This document shows, piece by piece, positions 9,943 through 18,682 of a stretch of DNA of 64,000 bases. The notes beneath the pieces are model-generated. The model was not told the DNA's origin and did no database searches. It saw only the letters and a program-made list of their open reading frames with translations. Each line of letters opens with the position of its first letter. Positions within the stretch are counted from its first letter, which is position 1. Source of the DNA: Dokdonella sp. (GTDB taxonomy: Bacteria; Pseudomonadota; Gammaproteobacteria; Xanthomonadales; Rhodanobacteraceae); the NCBI GenBank assembly GCA_024707225.1, contig JANQAE010000004.1:793266-857265 (forward strand). The letters are read 5' to 3'. The translations under genes and the position numbers were made by a program.

Positions 9943-10836
9943 ATGCGTCACCCTCCGATCGAACAGGTGCTGGAGTCGGCGTTGAACGGCGTGCAGCTGC
10001 GCGTCGAGATCGTCGACGACCTGCGCTACTGCGGCGCCTGGCTCGAGCGCGAGCCGGCGACGCGCCACGGCGCGTTCCATCTGATCGGCGAGGGCCGCTG
10101 CGTGATCGAAGCGCCGGCGCTGGGCGGCGCGCTCGTGCTCGAGGCCGGCGATCTGGTGATGTTTCCGCACGGCAGCGGCCATCTGCTGCGCGCCGTCGAC
10201 GCCTGTGCGCCGGCCGCCGACGCCGACCCGGGCTACACGAGCATGCTGTGCGGCGAGTTCGCGTTTCTGATCGGCGCGCACAATCCGGTGCTGCGTGCGC
10301 TGCCCGACTGCCTGATCGTCCGCGCACGCGACGGCGGCGCGGCATTCGCGCATCTGGCGGCGCTGCTGGTCGACACCTCGCGGCGCGGCGGCCTGGGCCG
10401 GCAGGTCATGCTCAATACGCTGGCCGCGAGCCTGTTCATCCTGGCGGTCTGCGAATACGCGACGCAGAACGCGCAGCCGCGCGGCCTGTTCGCGGGGCTG
10501 GCCGATCCGCGCATCGCGCGCGTGCTGCAGGCGATCCACACCCGGCCCGACGAGGACTGGTCGATGGCGCGTCTGGCCGATCTGGCCGGCATGTCGCGCA
10601 GCGCGTTCGCCGAGCGTTTCACGACCCTGCTCGATACGCCGCCGATGCAGTATCTGGCGCAGTGGCGCGTCAGCCAGGCCTGGCAGCTGCTGAGGAACCC
10701 GCGCCTGTCGGTGGCCGCGATCGCCGAGCAGCTCGGCTACAAGAGCGAGCCGGCGTTCCGCAAGCTGTTCAAGCGCCTGACCGGCATCGGCCCCGGCAAG
10801 GTGCGCGCCGGCGGCGAGGACATCGGCGCGCCATAG
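9943..10836 (+). CDS. AraC-family regulator with Cupin_6 domain, RclR-like
   Basis: 297 residues from the ATG at 9943. Residues 1 to about 180 form a Cupin_6-type sensor domain (HLIGEGRCVIEA, EAGDLVMFPHGSGHLL). The C-terminal hundred residues hold two AraC helix-turn-helix motifs (MARLADLAGMSRSAFAERF; VAAIAEQLGYKSEPAFRKLFKR). Cysteines at 30 and 103 sit where the reactive-chlorine sensor RclR has its redox pair, as far as alignment by eye allows; further cysteines are at 53 and 88. It lies 85 bases after bufC and probably controls the bufferin genes or a thiol/oxidant response. The frame is open upstream only because of the bufC frame break. Confidence 0.8.
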   Translation: MRHPPIEQVLESALNGVQLRVEIVDDLRYCGAWLEREPATRHGAFHLIGEGRCVIEAPALGGALVLEAGDLVMFPHGSGHLLRAVDACAPAADADPGYTSMLCGEFAFLIGAHNPVLRALPDCLIVRARDGGAAFAHLAALLVDTSRRGGLGRQVMLNTLAASLFILAVCEYATQNAQPRGLFAGLADPRIARVLQAIHTRPDEDWSMARLADLAGMSRSAFAERFTTLLDTPPMQYLAQWRVSQAWQLLRNPRLSVAAIAEQLGYKSEPAFRKLFKRLTGIGPGKVRAGGEDIGAP

Positions 10837-10861
10837 CCGGTCCGCCGGCGCCGCCGTCGAT

Positions 10862-10943
10862 CGCGATCGCCGATCGCGGCACCAACCGGCGGCCGGGGGC
10901 GCGATCGGGACCGGTCGCGCCGGCCGGTTGCGAGCCGGCCGGC
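10862..10943 (+). terminator. Hairpins after the AraC regulator gene
   Basis: Two inverted repeats follow the regulator stop at 10836: a near-palindrome CGCGATCG-C-CGATCGCG at 10862-10878, and GCCGGCCGG (10919-10927) pairing with CCGGCCGGC (10935-10943) over a 7-base loop. Neither is followed directly by a T run; a TTTTTT stretch lies further down near 11020. They may end the buf/AraC transcript before ccmF. Confidence 0.35.
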
Positions 10944-11092
10944 GGCAAATCGCCGCACGCATCGGCGGCGCCGCCCGGGAAAGCGCGCCGCGTCGCGTCG
11001 CAGCAGGGCCGGTCCGTCTTTTTTGGTAGTCTCGACGGCTGCGCCCCGTTCCGTTCCGGAATCGGCGCCTCCCGCCGTCGCCGCGTGCCGCC

Positions 11093-13057
11093 ATGCTCCC
11101 CGAACTCGGACAATTCGCCCTGATCCTCGCGCTGCTGCTGGCGGTGCTGCAATGCGTGCTGCCGCTGCTCGGCGCCCAGCTCGGCAACCGCGCGCTGATC
11201 GCGACCGGCCGGCCGATCGCGGCCGGCCAGCTGGTGTTCGTCGCGATCGCCTACGCGATCCTGACCTACGCCTTCCTCGCGCAGGACTTCTCGGTCGCCT
11301 ACGTCGCGCAGAACTCCAACCTGCTGCTGCCGTGGTACTACCGGTTCTCGGCGGTATGGGGCGCGCACGAGGGCTCGCTGCTGCTGTGGGTGCTGATCCT
11401 GAATCTGTGGATCGTCGCGGTGGCGGCGTTCTCGCGCCATCTGCCGGACGACTTCATCGCGCGCGTGCTCGGCGTGCTCGGCTTCGTCAGCGTCGGCTTC
11501 CTCGCGTTCACGGTGCTGACCTCCAATCCGTTCGCGCGCGAGCTGCCGGTACCGGCCGACGGCATGGATCTCAATCCGGTACTGCAGGACCCGGGCCTGA
11601 TCATCCATCCGCCGATGCTCTACATGGGCTATGTCGGTTTTTCGATCGCGTTCGCGTTCGCGCTGGCGGCCCTGCTCGGCGGCAAGCTCGACCGGGAGTG
11701 GGTGCGCTGGTCGCGGCCGTGGACCAATGTCGCCTGGGGCTTTCTGACGCTCGGCATCGCGCTCGGCTCTTGGTGGGCGTATTCGGTACTCGGCTGGGGC
11801 GGCTGGTGGTTCTGGGATCCGGTCGAGAACGCGTCTTTCATGCCGTGGCTGGTCGGCACCGCGCTGATCCACTCACAGGCGGTCACCGAGAAGCGCGGCT
11901 CGTTCCGCGCCTGGACGCTGCTGCTGGCGATCTTCGCGTTCTCGCTGTCGCTGCTCGGCACGTTCCTGGTGCGCTCGGGCGTGATCACCTCGGTGCATTC
12001 GTTCGCGAGCGATCCGAGCCGCGGCACGTTCATCCTGGCGTTTCTCGCGGCCACGGTCGGCGGCTCGCTGCTGATCTACGCCTTGCGCGCGCCGAAGATC
12101 GCCGGCGGCGAGCCGTTCGCGGCGGTCTCGCGCGAGACCACGCTGCTGGTCAACAACCTGATGTTCGCGTGCGCGGCGGCGATGGTGCTGCTCGGCACGC
12201 TGTATCCGTTGATCGGCGAGGCGCTCGGCCTCGGCCGCGTCTCGGTCGGGCCGCCGTATTTCGGGCTGATGTTCGTGCTGCTGATGCTGCCGGTCGTGCT
12301 GCTGGTGCCGTTCGGGCCGTTCCTCAACTGGCGCCAGGGCGACATCGGTGCGGCGCTGCGCGCGCTGCGTCCGGCGCTGATCCTGGCCGTGCTGGCGATT
12401 CCGGCGGCGTGGCTGCTCGGCGACGGTCTGCCGGCCAAGGCGATCGCCGGCATCGCGCTGGCGATCTGGGTCGGCGCCGGCATCGTGCTGTTCGCGATCG
12501 CGCGCTGGCGGCGGCTGCCGGCCGGGCGCCGCTACACGCCGGAGATGTTCGGCATGATCCTGGCGCATCTGGGTATCGCGGTCTTCGTCGCCGGCGTCAT
12601 GGTGACCGAGGCGACCAGCATCGAGAAGGACCTGCGCATGGCGCCGGGCGAGTCGGTCACGATCCGCGAGGCGACGTTCCGCTTCGACGGCGTCGGCCAC
12701 CACGAGGGCCCGAACTTCAGCGCCGATCAGGGCACGGTCACGGTGACCGCCGGCGGCCGCACGATTGCCGTGCTGCATCCGCAGAAGCGCCAGTACTCGC
12801 AGGGCACCCAGGTGCAGACCGAGGCGGCCGTGCAGGCCGGCGCGTTCCGCGATCTCTACGTCGCGCTCGGCGAGCCGCTCGGCGACGAGGGGGCCTGGGC
12901 CGTGCGCGTCTACCACAAGCCGTTCATCCGCTGGATCTGGGCCGGCGCACTGCTGATGATGCTCGGCGGTTTCGTCGCCGCCGGCGACCGCCGCTTCCGT
13001 GCGGTCCGCGCCGCCAGGCCCGCGCCCGGCGCCGTCGTCGCGGAGGCGCAGGCATGA
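11093..13057 (+). CDS. ccmF: Heme lyase CcmF
   Basis: Core subunit of the cytochrome c heme ligase, which takes heme from CcmE and attaches it to apocytochrome. 654 residues, normal length, with about 14 membrane spans. The WWD motif GWGGWWFWDPVENASFMPW is at about residues 233-251. Conserved histidine regions HEGSLLLW (near 90), IIHPPMLYMGY (near 170) and VTSVHSFASDP are present. The start at 11093 begins the usual MLPELGQFALILAL. It opens the second half of the split ccm cluster and overlaps ccmG by four bases (13054-13057). Confidence 0.95.
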   Translation: MLPELGQFALILALLLAVLQCVLPLLGAQLGNRALIATGRPIAAGQLVFVAIAYAILTYAFLAQDFSVAYVAQNSNLLLPWYYRFSAVWGAHEGSLLLWVLILNLWIVAVAAFSRHLPDDFIARVLGVLGFVSVGFLAFTVLTSNPFARELPVPADGMDLNPVLQDPGLIIHPPMLYMGYVGFSIAFAFALAALLGGKLDREWVRWSRPWTNVAWGFLTLGIALGSWWAYSVLGWGGWWFWDPVENASFMPWLVGTALIHSQAVTEKRGSFRAWTLLLAIFAFSLSLLGTFLVRSGVITSVHSFASDPSRGTFILAFLAATVGGSLLIYALRAPKIAGGEPFAAVSRETTLLVNNLMFACAAAMVLLGTLYPLIGEALGLGRVSVGPPYFGLMFVLLMLPVVLLVPFGPFLNWRQGDIGAALRALRPALILAVLAIPAAWLLGDGLPAKAIAGIALAIWVGAGIVLFAIARWRRLPAGRRYTPEMFGMILAHLGIAVFVAGVMVTEATSIEKDLRMAPGESVTIREATFRFDGVGHHEGPNFSADQGTVTVTAGGRTIAVLHPQKRQYSQGTQVQTEAAVQAGAFRDLYVALGEPLGDEGAWAVRVYHKPFIRWIWAGALLMMLGGFVAAGDRRFRAVRAARPAPGAVVAEAQA

Positions 13058-13599
13058 GGCTCTCGCGTGTGCTGCCGCTGATCGCGTTCGCGCTGCTGGT
13101 CGTGCTGTTCGCGTTCGGCATCTACTGGAGCGCGAACCACGACACGCGCGAGGTGCGCTCGCCGCTGGTCGGCAAGCCGGCGCCGGTCTATGCCTTGCCG
13201 CTGCTCGGCGATCCGGAGCGCCGCGTCGGCAGCGCCGAGCTCGCCGGCAAGCCGTATCTGCTCAACGTGTTCGCGAGCTGGTGCCAGGCCTGCCGTGTCG
13301 AGCATCCGCTGTTCATGAGCGAGATCCGCCAGCTGGGCGTGCCGCTGATCGGCTTCAACTACAAGGACGAGAGTGCCGACGCCAGGCGCTGGCTCGCGCA
13401 GTTCGGCGATCCGTACGATCAGATCCTGGTCGACTACGACGGCCGCGTCGCGATCGACTTCGGCGTCTACGGCGCGCCGGAGACGTTCCTGATCGACGCC
13501 AACGGCGTCATCCGCTACAAGCGCATCGGCCCGTTCACGCCCGAATCGGTCCAGAGCGAACTCAAGCCGGCGATCGCCACACTGGGAGCCGCGCCGTGA
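13054..13599 (+). CDS. ccmG: Thiol:disulfide interchange protein CcmG/DsbE
   Basis: Membrane-anchored periplasmic thioredoxin-like reductant that keeps apocytochrome CxxCH cysteines reduced for heme attachment. 181 residues: one N-terminal membrane anchor (residues 7-27) and a thioredoxin fold. The active site is W-CQAC at residues 76-80; CcmG proteins commonly have CPTC or similar, so the Q-A pair is a variant. The acidic stretch and the GVYGAPETFLID motif with its cis-proline are present. ATG at 13054 overlaps the ccmF stop, and its TGA overlaps the GTG start of ccmH. Confidence 0.93.
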   Translation: MRLSRVLPLIAFALLVVLFAFGIYWSANHDTREVRSPLVGKPAPVYALPLLGDPERRVGSAELAGKPYLLNVFASWCQACRVEHPLFMSEIRQLGVPLIGFNYKDESADARRWLAQFGDPYDQILVDYDGRVAIDFGVYGAPETFLIDANGVIRYKRIGPFTPESVQSELKPAIATLGAAP

Positions 13600-14039
13600 T
13601 CGCTCGTCTGCGCCCGCTCGCGCTGGCGGCGCTGATCGCGCTGGCACCGGCCGCCCACGCGATCGATCCGCTGCCGTTCACCGACGTCGCGCAGGAACAG
13701 CGCTTCCAGCAGCTGACGCGCCAGCTGCGCTGCCTGGTCTGCCAGAACGAGAATCTCGCCGACTCCCACGCGCCGCTCGCCCAGGATCTGCGCCAGCAGG
13801 TGTTCGAGCAGATGCAGGCCGGCAAGAGCGACGAGGAGATCAAGCGCTGGCTGACCGACCGCTACAGCGATTTCGTGCTGTACGACCCGCCGCTGCGCGG
13901 CGGCACCGTCGTGCTCTGGTTCGGCCCGGCCGTGGTGCTGGCGATCGGACTTTTCGCGGTGGTCACGATCGTGCGGCGGCGCAGCCGCGCGCTCGGCGCG
14001 GCGACCTCCACACGCCCACCCGACGGGGACGACTGGTGA
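13596..14039 (+). CDS. ccmH: Apocytochrome thioreductase CcmH
   Basis: 147 residues with a GTG start at 13596 that overlaps the ccmG TGA by four bases. Signal peptide ending PAAHAIDP, then the CcmH redox motif LRCLVCQN (Cys46 and Cys49), the helix bundle KSDEEIKRWLTDRYSDFVLYDPP, and a C-terminal membrane span (WFGPAVVLAIGLFAVVTIV). It reduces apocytochrome disulfides and works with CcmF and CcmI. This is the short form, with the TPR part encoded separately by the next gene. Stop overlaps the next start. Confidence 0.94.
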   Translation: MIARLRPLALAALIALAPAAHAIDPLPFTDVAQEQRFQQLTRQLRCLVCQNENLADSHAPLAQDLRQQVFEQMQAGKSDEEIKRWLTDRYSDFVLYDPPLRGGTVVLWFGPAVVLAIGLFAVVTIVRRRSRALGAATSTRPPDGDDW

Positions 14040-15285
14040 CGCTACGATTCTTCCTGCTGGCCGCGCTGATGACCGTGGCCGCCCTGGCGCTCGTCGTGGT
14101 GCCGCTGCTGCGGCGCCGCGGCACGACCGCCGGCCCCGACATGCGCTCGCTGCGCGCACTCGACCAGGCCCATGCCGCCGGCGTGATCAGCGCCGAGGAG
14201 TACGCCGCCAAGCGCGCCGCCCTGCCCGAGGTCGCAACCGCGGCCGGCACGCCGAACCGGCCCGCCTTCGTGACGGTGCTGCTGGTCGCGCTGCTGCTGC
14301 CGCTCAGCGCGATCGTGCTGTACCGGACGATCGGCACGCCCGAGGCGCTCGATCCGGCCGCGCTTACCGTCGCCGCACCCGGCGGCGAACACGGCATCAG
14401 CATGGATCAGGCCGTCGCCGGCCTGGTCGCCAAGCTCCAGCAGAATCCCGACGACGCGACCGGCTGGGCGCTGCTCGGCCGCGCCTATCAGGCGATGCAG
14501 CGCTTCGCCGAATCGCGCGACGCGCTCGAGCGCGCGCGCCGGCTGCAGCCCGACGACCGGGACCTGCAGGTCGAATACGCGCAGGCGCTCGCGCTGGCGA
14601 GCCCCGAGCAGCGGATCGACGGCGAGTCGCGCCGCCTGCTCGACGAGGTGGTCGCGGCCGACCCCAACCATCAGCGCGCACTGTGGCTGATCGGCATCAG
14701 CGAGTACCAGGCCCAGCGCTACGCCGAGGCGATCGCGATCTGGGAGCGCGTGCTGCCGCAGCTGCCGGCCGGGTCCAACGTCGCGCGCAGCATCCAGGAC
14801 CGCATCGCCGAGGCGCGCCGCCTCGGCAACCTGCCGGCGCCGCCGGGCGGCGAAACGGCCGCTGGTGCGAATGCCGGCAGCAGCGCTGCCGCGGACCGCG
14901 CGGCGCCCACGGGCGCAACGACGGCGCCCGCCGCCGCGGCCCGCGCCTGACCGTCGAGGTCTCGCTCGATCCCGCGCTGGCCGACCGCCTCGCGCCGGAC
15001 GCGACGCTGTTCGTGTTCGCGCGTGCCGCCGAAGGCCCGCCGATGCCGCTGGCGATCCAGCGCCTGTCGGCCGGCCAGCTGCCGCTGACCGTCACGCTCG
15101 ACGAGTCCAACGGCATGCTGCCCAACATGAAGCTGTCGATGTTCCCGAGCATCGTCGTCGGCGCGCGCGTCTCGCGCTCGGGCCAGGCGATCGCGCAGAG
15201 CGGCGATCTGCAGACGCTGTCGGCGCCGCTCGAGGTCACGCGGACCGCGCCGATCGTGCTGAAGATCGATCAGGTGGTGCCGTAG
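14036..15285 (+). CDS. ccmI: Cytochrome c maturation protein CcmI, one frame break
   Basis: Starts GTG at 14036, overlapping ccmH. Two N-terminal membrane spans (about 3-24 and 77-97), then TPR repeats (DDATGWALLGRAYQAMQRFAESRDALERA; DPNHQRALWLIGISEYQAQRYAEAIAIWERVL) that bind apocytochrome C-termini, then an Ala-rich linker. The first frame stops at 14950, but the characteristic C-terminal domain (RLTVEVSLDPALADRL, FVFARA, QSGDLQ, ending KIDQVVP) continues in another frame to 15285. One base is therefore missing somewhere between about 14870 and 14945. A two-gene arrangement is unlikely because the second part has no start. Last gene of the ccm set. Confidence 0.85.
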
Positions 15286-15370
15286 CCGGTCGAGCACGGG
15301 CGCCGGATCTCGGCGGCAAGCCTCGCGCCGCGTGAGAGAATCGCGGACCTCCAGGGAAAGAGGTTTCCAC

Positions 15371-17533
15371 GTGATCCGACGTGCCGGCACCACAAGCGGA
15401 TGTATTCCACTCGTACTGGCCGCCCTGATCGGAACCCACCAGGCCGCTGCAACGGGGCCGGTGCTCTCCGAACTGGGGCGCGAGGCGCCCGGATACGCAG
15501 CGCCTGCGCAGAGCGGCTTCGTCGTGATCGACGTCGACGGCGATGGCCGGGACGATTACGTCTACGTCGGCTTCGCCGGCATGCAGTCCAGTCTCCTGAT
15601 GGTCGCCGGCATCAGGAGCGACGGAAGCTTCGGTCTCAAACAATCGCTCCACTTGCCAGACTCGTCGGCGCAGTTGGCAGTGCCGGCCGGTGCTACGCTC
15701 GATCGAATCTATGTGGTCAATTCGAGGTCTGGACGCGTTCACGTCTTCGGCGGCTGGCCGTTGAGGGAAGTGGACGGCTTCGACAGCGTTCTTTACGCCG
15801 TGCGAGCCACGCTGCTCGATGCCGATCGCGACGGCAACGTCGAACTGCTGATCGGCCGCTACGACAAGGCCGGCAGTGTCTACAGCTACGATGCCCGGTC
15901 GGGCGCCCTGCGGTGGCAGACCCCGGTTCCCGGTCACGTCAGCTCCTTCGCGCCAGCGACACAACACGACGGCCGACCCGCGATCGTGTTGGGCCTGGAA
16001 GGGTCGGGCCCGCCCGCGTGGCTCGACGCCGCGACCGGAACCCCACTGGCTCCGTTGCCGCTCATGAGCGCACCGTTTCTCGCCTCGGCAATGTTCGACG
16101 ATGCAAGAACGCCCCTGCTGGTCGGCGGTGGTGGAACCGCGCCCGTACACGTCATGCAGAGCAGTCCGCCGTGGACGCTCCATTGGAGCTATCAGCCTTT
16201 TCCGGAAACCCGGGGCATGCTGGTCACACCTCTCGATGCCGATTCCGGCAACCGGATCATCGTCGGCGATGTCGGTTTTCCGTCCACGCTGCACGTGCTG
16301 GACCCGGCGATCCGGACCGAGATCTGGAATTTCCAGACGACCGACCATTTCATCTACAGCGTCGGTGCCGGCGATGCCGACGGCGACGGAACCAAGGAAA
16401 TCGTCTTCGGCGTGTACGAGCCCCACGAGACGTGGGTCGCCAGCCGCCTGCGCTGGATCGATGCGAAGGACCGCACCGAGAAATGGCGCCTGGAATCACA
16501 GTCCGCACTATTCGACATCGTCGCACTGGGCGATCTGAACGGCGACGGCCGGCTCGAACAAGTCGTGGCCGGTAAGTTCAGCCCGATCGGCAAGACTCAC
16601 ATCGTCGATGCCACCACCGGCGATTCGGTCTGGGAATCACCCGATCCACCGAATCCCTCGTCGGTGCCGCCGATGGTGACGGCCGTGGCGATCGGCCGGA
16701 TCCAGCCAGGCCTTCCCGATCTGGTGTTCGGCAGCGATACCGACCTGATGGGTCGGCTGACCGTGATCGACGGACGCACCTACGAAGTAACTCTGTCGAT
16801 TGCGGGCACGCCCGGTCATCCGCTGGAGGGCCGGCGCGTCGAGAGCATCGTCGTCCACGATGCGGACGGCGACGGTATCGGCGACATCGCGGCCGCCACC
16901 AGTCTGCGCGCCGGCGGCATCGGCGATCCGCGTGTCTCGATCTTCTCCGGGCTCGACGGCTCGCTGCTCGCGCACAGCGATCCGATCGACTCGATGCCGT
17001 ATCGCGCGCGCACACTGCTCCTCGGCGATACCGACGCCGACGGTACGGTCGAACTGATCCTGATCGCCGACAACCGAATCCAGGTGTTCGATGGATCGAC
17101 GTTGACGCCGCGAGCGACATCCATCGTCGATTCGATCGGCGGACGCTGGGTACCGGGCGACGATGCGGGCGCGCAGGTCCTTACGTTCGACTCCGGCGGC
17201 ACGATCCGCTTCCACGATGCCCGCACGCTCGAACAACGGCGCAGCGTTTCGATACACAGCCCGCTGGCTGCCGTCGACGTACTGGACCGATCGGGCGCGC
17301 GCCTGATCGCGCTGGCCATGCGCAATCTGCATGTCGTCAGCGGGTCGTCGGGTGAGATATTCGCCCGCAGCACGACGCTCGGGGACGTCACCGGCTCGTA
17401 CACCACGTCTCTGGCGGTCCATGCGCGGGGCGATGGGACCTGGCAGATCGTCGGCGGTACCGATGCAGGCTATTTTCGTTTCCGCGTCGATGTCGGCGAG
17501 TCGATCTTCGAGGACGGTTTCGAGGCGCGTTGA
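15371..17533 (+). CDS. Secreted FG-GAP (integrin-like propeller) repeat protein with C-terminal DGFE motif
   Basis: 720 residues from the GTG at 15371, preceded by AGGGAAAGAGG. A signal peptide (LVLAALIGTHQAAA) is followed by repeated calcium-loop FG-GAP units such as VIDVDGDGRDDYVYV, LLDADRDGNVELLIG, GDADGDGTKEIVFG, GDLNGDGRLEQVV, VHDADGDGIGDIAAA and GDTDADGTVELILI, predicting an extracellular beta-propeller. It ends SIFEDGFEAR, the motif shared by several secreted proteins here. It follows ccmI on the same strand with an 85-base gap but is functionally unrelated. The ligand or partner is unknown. Confidence 0.85.
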   Translation: MIRRAGTTSGCIPLVLAALIGTHQAAATGPVLSELGREAPGYAAPAQSGFVVIDVDGDGRDDYVYVGFAGMQSSLLMVAGIRSDGSFGLKQSLHLPDSSAQLAVPAGATLDRIYVVNSRSGRVHVFGGWPLREVDGFDSVLYAVRATLLDADRDGNVELLIGRYDKAGSVYSYDARSGALRWQTPVPGHVSSFAPATQHDGRPAIVLGLEGSGPPAWLDAATGTPLAPLPLMSAPFLASAMFDDARTPLLVGGGGTAPVHVMQSSPPWTLHWSYQPFPETRGMLVTPLDADSGNRIIVGDVGFPSTLHVLDPAIRTEIWNFQTTDHFIYSVGAGDADGDGTKEIVFGVYEPHETWVASRLRWIDAKDRTEKWRLESQSALFDIVALGDLNGDGRLEQVVAGKFSPIGKTHIVDATTGDSVWESPDPPNPSSVPPMVTAVAIGRIQPGLPDLVFGSDTDLMGRLTVIDGRTYEVTLSIAGTPGHPLEGRRVESIVVHDADGDGIGDIAAATSLRAGGIGDPRVSIFSGLDGSLLAHSDPIDSMPYRARTLLLGDTDADGTVELILIADNRIQVFDGSTLTPRATSIVDSIGGRWVPGDDAGAQVLTFDSGGTIRFHDARTLEQRRSVSIHSPLAAVDVLDRSGARLIALAMRNLHVVSGSSGEIFARSTTLGDVTGSYTTSLAVHARGDGTWQIVGGTDAGYFRFRVDVGESIFEDGFEAR

Positions 17534-17539
17534 TCGCAG

Positions 17540-17965
17540 CACGACCCATACGTATCGAGCGACGTCTTTTCCAGCCGGTCTATTCCGCGCCCCGGCAACG
17601 TAGTGGGTGCACCGCCGATACCCTGTCGCTGCACGATCCACGGCAGGCACGCTCCATCGTCCGGCTCGAACCCGGAACGAAGCAGACCGAGCGGACGCGG
17701 ACGGGTCTGCGCGAAGACGCGGTAGTCGACGCCCCGGCCGACGCCGGTCCAGGACTACGAGCTCGCCGTTTCGTACGACCACGACCGACGGCTGCGTTTC
17801 GCGCCTGACGTCGCCGTGTCGAGGCGAGATTCCGTTTCGTGTCGCGTGCCGTACGCATCGAAGCTGCGCAGGAACACGCCGGTGTCGTCGCCGTCCTCGG
17901 CACCGCTACAGGTGGTGAAAACGCCGTCGGGCATCGTCGCAACGCTCGGATCGACCGGGCTGGGC
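17540..17965 (-). pseudogene. Decayed fragment of a secreted repeat protein
   Basis: On the minus strand, runs typical of secreted propeller-like repeats of this lineage appear in several frames: DPSVATMPDGVFTTCSGAED and GDDTGVFLRSFDAYGTRHETE from about 17958, QPSVVVVRNGELVVLD in a second frame near 17800-17750, then WTGVGRGVDYRVFAQT in a third. The first frame meets a TAG near 17758. No single frame spans the region and no start is seen. Several disablements in 400 bases mark this as genuine decay rather than one sequencing error. Its original function is unknown. Confidence 0.5.
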
Positions 17966-18015
17966 CGGCACCTGTCTGTTCACGGACGTGGCCGGACCGG
18001 GCGATCTGCACGGCC

Positions 18016-18624
18016 TCAGCCGGCGTCGTTCGGCTCTTCCAGCACGTCCTCGTAGGCGCCGACCAGACCGTCGGCCAGCTGCGAGAGCGCACGCATCCGC
18101 GAGATCAGCCGGCGCGCGACGTCCTGCCCGTTCGCGAGCTCGTCGCGGAAAGGCAGTGCCGCTATCGCGTCGACCGAGGCGTTCTGCGCATGCATGTAGC
18201 TGGACTGCAGCTCGTAGACCTGGGCGACGCGCGTCATCCAGTCGAAGTCCAATCCCTGCGCAGCCTGTGTCGTCAGCGCGGCCTGCCAGGCCGCCTGCGA
18301 GAGCAGCGACAGACCGAGGTTCACCTTGACTTCGCGGTCGGCGTCCGGCGGCCGCTCGAGCACGCCGGTCAGATCGGCCACGATCTGATGCAGACGCGGC
18401 TGCGCGCTCTGGAGTTCGCGATGATTCTGCGCGAGTTCGGCCATGATCGCCGCACGCGCTTTGGCCGTGCGTTCGGCCTCCTGGCGATGGTCGTACCAGT
18501 CGTTGGCGGCCAGGGCGAGCAGCAGCGCGAGCACGACCGACGCCGCCTCGATCAGGATTTCCGGCAGCTTCTCGCGCAGCCGGGGCCGCAAGCCGGACGG
18601 TGCGACAGTGGACGGTTCACTCAT
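18016..18624 (-). CDS. Small single-span membrane protein of unknown function
   Basis: 202 residues. A charged N-terminus (RPRLREKLPEILIEA) leads into one membrane span (SVVLALLLALAANDWYD, about residues 28-45), then a long, probably periplasmic, helical domain rich in Ala, Gln and Leu. The layout (short cytoplasmic part, single span ending in NDW, helical sensor-like part) recurs in uncharacterised proteobacterial proteins. No catalytic motif is visible. It is read in the same direction as the LysR gene upstream at 18683-19558, 58 bases away, and could share its transcript. Confidence 0.75.
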   Translation of the reverse strand: MSEPSTVAPSGLRPRLREKLPEILIEAASVVLALLLALAANDWYDHRQEAERTAKARAAIMAELAQNHRELQSAQPRLHQIVADLTGVLERPPDADREVKVNLGLSLLSQAAWQAALTTQAAQGLDFDWMTRVAQVYELQSSYMHAQNASVDAIAALPFRDELANGQDVARRLISRMRALSQLADGLVGAYEDVLEEPNDAG

Positions 18625-18682
18625 GCTGCGATGCTCGCTCGAGGAGGCTGCCGCCGAATGACGTCAGCCGACGGCACGCATG

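Noticed and set aside
9079..10836. A 585-residue DUF2063-AraC fusion protein
   Set aside because: The fusion results from one missing base near 9788; the correct DUF2063 C-terminus and stop at 9857 lie in another frame, and the linker between the parts has no sense.
11015..11030. A T-run terminator before ccmF
   Set aside because: TTTTTT near 11020 has no adjacent stable stem; the better hairpins are 80 bases upstream.
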